From contig OY970334.1 of NCBI GenBank assembly GCA_963717445.1, positions 4,154,001 to 4,218,000 of the forward strand: 64,000 bases of DNA, read 5' to 3'. The notes beneath the pieces were generated by a model. That model was given only the letters and a program-made list of their open reading frames with translations, searched no databases and was not told the origin of the DNA. Position numbers and translations under genes: made by a program. The stretch is from JAGVPT01 sp963717445 (lineage in GTDB: Bacteria > Bacteroidota > Ignavibacteria > UBA10030 > UBA8401). Each line of letters opens with the position of its first letter. The stretch's first letter is position 1. This document shows, piece after piece, positions 59,073 through 64,000 of the stretch.

Positions 59073-60506
59073 ATGGGTAAAGCAGGTGGATTCCTCGAAT
59101 ATCCGCGAATTAATCCGTCGTACCGACCGGTCGCTGATCGTATACAAGACTATCATGAATTTGTCAACCTTCTCACGGAGGACGAAGTGCAACGGCAGGG
59201 AGCCCGATGTATGGGGTGCGGTGTTCCCTTTTGTCACTGGTTAGGCTGTCCGCTTCACAATGATATTCCAAATTGGAATGACCTTGTGTATCATGGCCAA
59301 TGGCGCGATGCATATCAACAGCTTGAGTGGACAAGCAGTTTTCCTGAAATCGCTGCGCGAGTGTGCCCGGCTCCTTGTGAAGCTGCATGTACGCTCTCGG
59401 TGAATATCAGCCCCGTTTCGATCAGACAGATTGAATTGTTTGTCGCTGAACGGGCATTTGAAAACGGCTGGGTTGTTCCTTCTCCTCCTGTTGCGGAGAC
59501 AAACAAACGCATTGCCGTGGTCGGATCGGGACCGGCGGGCTTGGCAGCCGCTCAGAGATTACGGCGTTTCGGGCATTCCGTGACGGTGTTTGAAAAGTCC
59601 GGTAACGTGGGAGGGATCCTCCGTTACGGCATCCCTGATTTTAAATTGGAAAAATGGGTCATCGATAGGCGCTTGATGCAAATGAGGAAGGAAGGGATTC
59701 GTTTTGAAACCAATGTGAATGTTGGGGAAGATATTTCTTCAAAGGAACTGCAGCAATCCTTCGATGCAATTATCCTGACGCTTGGAGCAGGCCAACCACG
59801 GGACTTGCAAGTTCCCGGCTGCGAACTTGAAGGTATCCATCAAGCAATGGATTATCTGACCCAATCAAATATGTACGTGGCAGGCATCAAGAAACAGGAT
59901 GAGGTCATCTGGGCTGGAGGCAAGAACGTCATCGTGATTGGCGGCGGCGATACCGGGAATGATTGTGCCGGCACGGCAATTCGTCAAGGTGCAAAAAGGG
60001 TGTACCAATTTGAAATTCTTCCTAAACCTCGCGAATGGGACCAGCCCTTCAATCCGGATTGGCCCGACTGGCCAAAGATTTTGAGGAGTTCTTCCTCTCA
60101 TGAAGAAGGTTGTTCCCGCGATTGGTCGGTAGGGACGAAGAGGTTTTTGGGGAACGGATTTAAATTGGAAAAAGGTGAATTCGTTCGTCTCGGATGGAAC
60201 AAGGATGCAAGCGGGAACGATCGGCAAATGTTTGAAATATCCGGCTCCGAGTTTTCCGTTGATACGGATCTCGTGTTTCTAGCGATGGGATTTCTTCACG
60301 TTCAACATGCTAAGCTTACTCATGACCTTGAGGTTGCTTTGGATGATCGAGGAAATATCATGACCGACGGCAAATATGCTACGTCAGTTCAAGGAGTCTT
60401 TGTCGCAGGAGATGCCATGACCGGGGCAAGCCTGGTTGCCCGAGCGATGCGGCACGGTCGGGAAGCTGCAGGAGCATGTCACGCATATCTTGTGCAAGTA
60501 AATTAA
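59073..60506 (+). CDS. gltD: Glutamate synthase small subunit/GltD-like oxidoreductase
   Basis: A 477-residue FAD/NADPH oxidoreductase of the GltD class. N-terminal Fe-S region CMGCGVPFCHWLGCPLHNDIP and VCPAPCEAACTLSVN; FAD site VVGSGPAGLAAAQRL; NADPH site VIGGGDTGNDCAGTA; final FVAGDAMTGASLVARAM. It feeds electrons to glutamate synthase GltB or a similar enzyme. gltB is not adjacent; the upstream 400 bp are intergenic. It could also work as a stand-alone NADPH-dependent enzyme. Confidence 0.93.
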   Translation: MGKAGGFLEYPRINPSYRPVADRIQDYHEFVNLLTEDEVQRQGARCMGCGVPFCHWLGCPLHNDIPNWNDLVYHGQWRDAYQQLEWTSSFPEIAARVCPAPCEAACTLSVNISPVSIRQIELFVAERAFENGWVVPSPPVAETNKRIAVVGSGPAGLAAAQRLRRFGHSVTVFEKSGNVGGILRYGIPDFKLEKWVIDRRLMQMRKEGIRFETNVNVGEDISSKELQQSFDAIILTLGAGQPRDLQVPGCELEGIHQAMDYLTQSNMYVAGIKKQDEVIWAGGKNVIVIGGGDTGNDCAGTAIRQGAKRVYQFEILPKPREWDQPFNPDWPDWPKILRSSSSHEEGCSRDWSVGTKRFLGNGFKLEKGEFVRLGWNKDASGNDRQMFEISGSEFSVDTDLVFLAMGFLHVQHAKLTHDLEVALDDRGNIMTDGKYATSVQGVFVAGDAMTGASLVARAMRHGREAAGACHAYLVQVN

Positions 60507-60705
60507 TTCTTATTGAGGGAGACAAGCGATTCCGTAGTTGCTTTCCTGCGTGTTTTTCTATCGCACTCCCGTTTGTTTAAGAGGAAGTTGAATCATAGTG
60601 CAGACCCGCTTCACTATTTTTTCTTCAAGAAGCTGTCAAAGCAGGCGCACTTGCCGAATGATCACCTTGCCGTCATTGCTTGTAAGCCTTTAGGGGGAAA
60701 ATCCC

Positions 60706-61008
60706 TTAGCGTTGAGGAGTTACTGCATTCATAGGATAATACTCATAGTTGTGTAGTATCGAAGCAGGATCGTTCTCCATTAATCCGCTGATTTGTTCCT
60801 CGCTGTCCACCGCAATAATACCGAGTCCATAAATCCCTTTTGGATCGAGCACGGGCCCGAAAATCAACATTATGCCTTTGCTCATATAGTTTTTCCAGTA
60901 CGCAATATGCTGTTCCACGATTTTTTTTTCTTCGTTTGTCATTGTTTGAGCAAAGTTAGGTCGACGAGGAGTAAATTTCAGTACAAAATGTTTTTTGTCC
61001 ATAATCAT
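60706..61008 (-). CDS. YciI-like protein
   Basis: A 100-residue protein: DKKHFVLKFTPRRPNFAQTMTNEEKKIVEQHIAYWKNYMSKGIMLIFGPV (described in part) and YGLGIIAVDSEEQISGLMENDPASI match the YciI family, an alpha-beta barrel of ferredoxin type with a conserved H and D. M1 or M3 may be the start. Function unknown; 80 bp separate it from olsA. Confidence 0.88.
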   Translation of the reverse strand: MIMDKKHFVLKFTPRRPNFAQTMTNEEKKIVEQHIAYWKNYMSKGIMLIFGPVLDPKGIYGLGIIAVDSEEQISGLMENDPASILHNYEYYPMNAVTPQR

Positions 61009-61094
61009 TGCTGTTGTGTTTAACCTGCAAAAGAAAAGAAGCAGTTCCCGATGAAATCGGCATTGATCCTGCTGCCGGGGGATGATGTATCAAT

Positions 61095-61877
61095 TTAGCA
61101 ATTTTTGCTGACATAATAATGTGCAAGCTCGGCTATCCACTTTATTTCTGGATAGTGGTCCGGGGGTATCGCAGGATGTGCTGTCACAGATGCTGTGATG
61201 GATTTATGACCGAGCATATTCCAAAAATGGTCGACAAAATTCATATCTCCATACCAACAAACGGTATCTCTCGTGCGTGGACCAAAAGGGACGCCGTTTA
61301 TTGATAGATATCGAATTGTTAACGGAAGAATCTTTGAATGTGAAGATACCGCAGCACTGAAGAGGGATGGTTTAAAAGATAATACGTGGTCGCCGTTTGT
61401 GGAGGTACCTTCGGGAAATATTTGCACGTTGATCCCCCATGAAAGTATTTTTTCTATTTTTTTCGCTGCACCGAACATACCGCGGAATGCTTTCCTGTCA
61501 ACATACAAGGTTCCGCCAAGGGTGGCAAGCCAGCCTAGAATCGGCCATTTTTTTACATCGCTTTTTGCCATAAACAATGCCGGGAATATCGACCCGATGA
61601 CCACAACGTCAAGATACCCCTGATGGTTTGAGACAATGAGATAATGGCTATGCGAATGGTCAAACGGTTTGAAGTTTCGGATTACATGAAGCCCGAGGAT
61701 TGTCCTCATGATTTGCGACCATCGGTGTGTAGCATGAGCGAGAAAGCGTTGTTCTGTTGCCGGACTTAAAAAAAGTCCTGCTCGCCCGATTAACACGATA
61801 GGAATAAATAATAGCGTGGCCGCAAGAATAGCAGTAAACTTGCAAAATTGCCTCACATAGCCCCGGCCATTTTCCAA
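61095..61877 (-). CDS. olsA: 1-acyl-glycerol-3-phosphate acyltransferase (PlsC family, OlsA-like)
   Basis: A 260-residue membrane-linked acyltransferase with an N-terminal hydrophobic segment. Catalytic HX4D is in SNHQGYLDVVV and the substrate motif is FPEGTSTNGDHV. It overlaps the upstream OlsB-like gene by 25 bp, or by 4 bp if a GTG at 61856 is used. Together they fit the two-step ornithine lipid pathway: OlsB adds a hydroxyacyl chain to ornithine, OlsA adds the second acyl group. PlsC proper is the alternative. Confidence 0.82.
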   Translation of the reverse strand: MENGRGYVRQFCKFTAILAATLLFIPIVLIGRAGLFLSPATEQRFLAHATHRWSQIMRTILGLHVIRNFKPFDHSHSHYLIVSNHQGYLDVVVIGSIFPALFMAKSDVKKWPILGWLATLGGTLYVDRKAFRGMFGAAKKIEKILSWGINVQIFPEGTSTNGDHVLSFKPSLFSAAVSSHSKILPLTIRYLSINGVPFGPRTRDTVCWYGDMNFVDHFWNMLGHKSITASVTAHPAIPPDHYPEIKWIAELAHYYVSKNC

Positions 61878-62629
61878 TAGTGTTGCTTGTATTTGTCGGC
61901 AATCCTTCCTGTTTCGACCAGGGTAAAAAAATCGGTTGTCCCGAATTGCGGATCGTAAGCCGGATCACCGCAGACCAGCGCGCCCAAACGCAAATAACCT
62001 TTTAAAAGAGGGGAAAATTTTTGAAGAATAGGTTTCTCTTTGTCCATATCGACTTGCGGAGTGCCGACATTCATTGCACACCGGCGTGAAGGAAAAACGC
62101 GGTACTCCTCAGGTGCGAAATGATATTTATGAAGGTAGGCGAATGCTTGAGAAACCTCCTCCTCATCTGCGCTGTGAAAGCTTGCACATCCAAACATCGT
62201 GCTGATATTATGAATCTCTATGTATCGTGCTATGCCAGTCCATAATAAATTTACCACGGCTAGGGAGCGATATTCTTTTGCAACGCAGGATCGGCCTAGC
62301 TCCAAAGACTGGCCGGGGAGCCTTTTTATACGAGTGAGATCGAACTCATTTTCCGAGTAAAATCCGAAACTTTTCTCCGCTTTTTCTTGGCGTAACAATC
62401 GATATGTGCCGACGACTTTATCCGTGTGCCGATTTTTTACAATCAAATGATCACAAAAGGTATCATAGACATCTGAGTCAAACCCCGTTTCGTATGAAGA
62501 TTCCAGTCCTTCCTTTAGCTCGAGGTTGAATACGTTAAAGCGGAGTTTAAGGGCTGATTCAACCTCGTCCAAATATTCGGCGATTTTTACTTCAAAGAAA
62601 GGGGTCGATGCTAGAAGATGCTGATACAT
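61853..62629 (-). CDS. olsB: OlsB-like (GNAT) N-acyltransferase, ornithine lipid pathway
   Basis: A 258-residue acyltransferase of the OlsB/HdtS fold: LRFNVFNLELKEGLESSY, DVYDTFCDHLIVKNRHTDKVVGTYRLL, LELGRSCVAKEYRS and GCASFHSADEEEVSQAFAYLH. A Shine-Dalgarno (gagg) precedes the ATG at 62629; the frame is open to 62716 without homology. The OlsA-like gene follows on the same transcript. Ornithine lipids are typical in several Gram-negatives, especially at low phosphate; the Pit genes lie nearby. Confidence 0.82.
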   Translation of the reverse strand: MYQHLLASTPFFEVKIAEYLDEVESALKLRFNVFNLELKEGLESSYETGFDSDVYDTFCDHLIVKNRHTDKVVGTYRLLRQEKAEKSFGFYSENEFDLTRIKRLPGQSLELGRSCVAKEYRSLAVVNLLWTGIARYIEIHNISTMFGCASFHSADEEEVSQAFAYLHKYHFAPEEYRVFPSRRCAMNVGTPQVDMDKEKPILQKFSPLLKGYLRLGALVCGDPAYDPQFGTTDFFTLVETGRIADKYKQHYWKMAGAM

Positions 62630-62850
62630 GGTGTAACCTCGTATAAAATATTTTTTACAAAGGTACAGCCCCTGTGTTTCATTATTATTACCCTCTCTTA
62701 ACCGTGATGTTATCAAACGGTGAGTTTAGGAATTTAATTTTAGGATCGTTCTAATATTGGCTTGTAGAAAATTGTGCCGGTAACTTCTCAATAAAGATTT
62801 CTTAACTCTTTCTTTATCTTGAGGTAAAGGGCATGCGCTAACTTTGCAAC

Positions 62851-63909
62851 GTGAAAAGGAACGCAAAGAGGGCGCAAACACTTATCCGAATTTTGCCGCT
62901 TACGGTCGGCGGAGTGCTTCTTCTTCTTGTTTTTCGGGATGTAGACTTTTCTACCACGTTCTCGCTCATCGGTGGTGTAGGTTACTATTTCATCCCTATT
63001 TTTGCCGTGTACGGTGTTGGGTGTCTTCTTGATTCTGCAGCCTGGAAATTAATCCTCGATATTCCGGGCAAAGCCATATCCTTTAGCAAGCTTCTGCAGA
63101 TCCATATTGCGGGCGAATCGATGTACCGGTTCATTCCGGCAGGTGTTGTCGTCGGCGAGGGTGTGAAAATCTTCTTATTGAAAAAGCAAAGCCGTTTTAC
63201 CAGCCCGGAAATCATATCAAGTCTTGTTATTCGGAAATTATTGATGGGGTTAAGTCAGGGGTTCTACATCGGGATCGGTTTTTTCTTAGGATTCATCTTA
63301 GCTCAAAAAGTTGGACTTCTTGAGGTTACTTCTCTCGGCTTTTCATTGTTCATGCTTGTTGTATTTATAGTGATGGGCGTAATGCTTTCCCGAGGATCTC
63401 TCTTTCATTGGGTGTTCCGATTTCTTCGTTCTCTACCCTTTATTAAAACCAAAGTCGAAAAGCATTCATTATTTTTTGAGCGTACCGATAGTGTACTGAA
63501 AGACTTTTTCATACACAAAAAACGGGAAGGTGTTCTGGCCTCTCTATTATTTTTCGGCGGATGGCTGACGGAAATGTTAGAAACGTATCTGATTCTTGTG
63601 GTTCTGGGAATGAAGGTTCTGCCGCATCAGGTAATGCTTTTCGAACCAATCGTCTCTTTAACGAGGTCGCTCGCATTCTTTTTACCGGGGGGGCTTGGTG
63701 TGATCGATTCCGGTTATATTTCGGCGCTCGGTTCGATCGGTATTGGGAATGTTGTGATCGGCGGTGCCGCCTTTATCATTATAAAACGAAGCAAAGAATT
63801 ATTCTGGATTGCCATCGGACTTGTTTTGATGTGGTTGCAAGGAGGCAGTGTTGTGGAAGGAATACATTCAAGGCTCTTTAAGCCGGATATCGCCCCGGAA
63901 ATAGTATGA
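62851..63909 (+). CDS. Flippase-like (LPG synthase TM-type, UPF0104) membrane protein
   Basis: A 352-residue membrane protein starting with GTG, with about eight to nine hydrophobic segments. GESMYRFIPAGVVVGEGVKIFLLKK and SSLVIRKLLMGLSQGFYIG, then LVSLTRSLAFFLPGGLGVIDSGYI-like (RSLAFFLPGGLGVIDSG), match the AglD/MprF-flippase-type DUF. It may move lipids across the membrane. Divergent from the OlsB-like gene; the next gene starts in its stop (ATGA). Confidence 0.85.
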   Translation: MKRNAKRAQTLIRILPLTVGGVLLLLVFRDVDFSTTFSLIGGVGYYFIPIFAVYGVGCLLDSAAWKLILDIPGKAISFSKLLQIHIAGESMYRFIPAGVVVGEGVKIFLLKKQSRFTSPEIISSLVIRKLLMGLSQGFYIGIGFFLGFILAQKVGLLEVTSLGFSLFMLVVFIVMGVMLSRGSLFHWVFRFLRSLPFIKTKVEKHSLFFERTDSVLKDFFIHKKREGVLASLLFFGGWLTEMLETYLILVVLGMKVLPHQVMLFEPIVSLTRSLAFFLPGGLGVIDSGYISALGSIGIGNVVIGGAAFIIIKRSKELFWIAIGLVLMWLQGGSVVEGIHSRLFKPDIAPEIV

Positions 63910-64000
63910 AAAAGAAAATTCTCTTTATTTGCGGATCGCGAAACCAAACAACGCAAATGCATAAGATCGCTCAACAGCTCGAAAGTGACCACGATTGTTG
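63906..64000 (+). CDS. Start of an unknown protein (runs off window)
   Basis: ATG at 63906 overlaps the stop of the flippase-like gene (ATGA) and opens MKKKILFICGSRNQTTQMHK, continuing to the window end (31 codons). KILFICGSRNQTTQMHKIA has the look of an N-terminal beta-strand-glycine loop of a nucleotide-sugar epimerase or GT-B glycosyltransferase, too short for certainty. Confidence 0.6.
   Translation, partial: MKKKILFICGSRNQTTQMHKIAQQLESDHDC

Noticed and set aside
1..64000. CRISPR arrays, prophage or complete insertion sequence
   Set aside because: No regularly spaced direct repeats, no transposase, integrase or phage structural gene was found; repeats present are palindromic and dispersed.

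Overview
The window looks like a chromosomal segment of a Gram-negative bacterium from the Bacteroidota/Chlorobi/Ignavibacteriota side of the tree. This is an inference from gene content: futalosine-type menaquinone synthesis with UbiA/UbiX/UbiD-type late enzymes, a SufBCD-SufS-SufU-SufT operon, bacillithiol synthase BshA, an outer-membrane porin, ornithine-lipid-type acyltransferases and a small COX24-like basic protein. No rRNA, phage, complete insertion sequence or CRISPR array is visible. Genes are dense and mostly housekeeping; the gaps are filled with several families of palindromic dispersed repeats.

Layout. 1-1.9 kb: a two-component pair on the minus strand (PAS histidine kinase, then an NtrC-type regulator cut by the window edge). 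2.3-4.7 kb, plus strand: menG, mqnD and an ABC-exporter-like membrane domain without an ATPase. 4.8-12.2 kb, minus strand: a broken VOC gene, then an operon transcribed ubiA-ubiX-ubiD-mqnE/mqnA fusion-TIR-like gene-mqnC. Together the two strands hold nearly all of the futalosine pathway; only the futalosine/aminofutalosine hydrolase step (MqnB) is not seen. 12.2-13.2 kb is a repeat-rich gap. 13.2-28.7 kb: isocitrate dehydrogenase family, secreted metallo-hydrolase, dus, LysE-type exporter, acs, ogt, UvrD/PcrA helicase, a divergent pair of small genes, bshA, porin, YigZ, ackA and a 3-hydroxyacyl-CoA dehydrogenase.

29.4-37.7 kb is an Fe-S assembly locus: an Rrf2 regulator, an IscS/NifS-like desulfurase, a 93-residue unknown, an A-type carrier, sufB, sufC, sufD, sufS, sufU and sufT, followed by sodA. 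38.4-44.1 kb: LON-domain protein, two very small genes (a zinc ribbon and a basic peptide), folP, cdaA (c-di-AMP), a glycosyltransferase, pcm and miaA. 44.4-44.6 kb: convergent tRNA-Ala(GGC) and tRNA-Pro(CGG) with a shared two-way terminator. 44.7-48.8 kb: lexA with a strong promoter overlapping a palindromic putative operator, then small stress- or detoxification-type proteins.

48.8-52.8 kb is the most unusual region. An SOS-associated HMCES/YedK gene lies divergent from an overlapping three-gene unit: a RecA-fold protein without Walker motifs, a short helical protein and a family B DNA polymerase whose motif C lacks the second aspartate. The layout resembles a mutasome-like repair cassette, by analogy with ImuA/ImuB/DnaE2. 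The tail (52.8-64 kb) has a 1192-residue GH13-family protein with an altered region IV, a promoter-hairpin-terminator unit that could be a small RNA, a DUF3098-like membrane protein, Pit with its DUF47 partner, a GltD-like subunit without GltB, a YciI-like protein, an OlsB/OlsA-like acyltransferase pair, a flippase-like membrane protein and the start of one more gene.

Five repeat features recur: a hairpin-ended element of 282-444 bp (2 copies, opposite orientation), a 79-bp palindrome (2 copies), GCAAAG/CTTTGC-type hairpins (6 copies plus a related CACAGAG version), TGTCAT...ATGACA elements (5 copies) and short direct repeats. All assignments are from reading the sequence; no database search was run.
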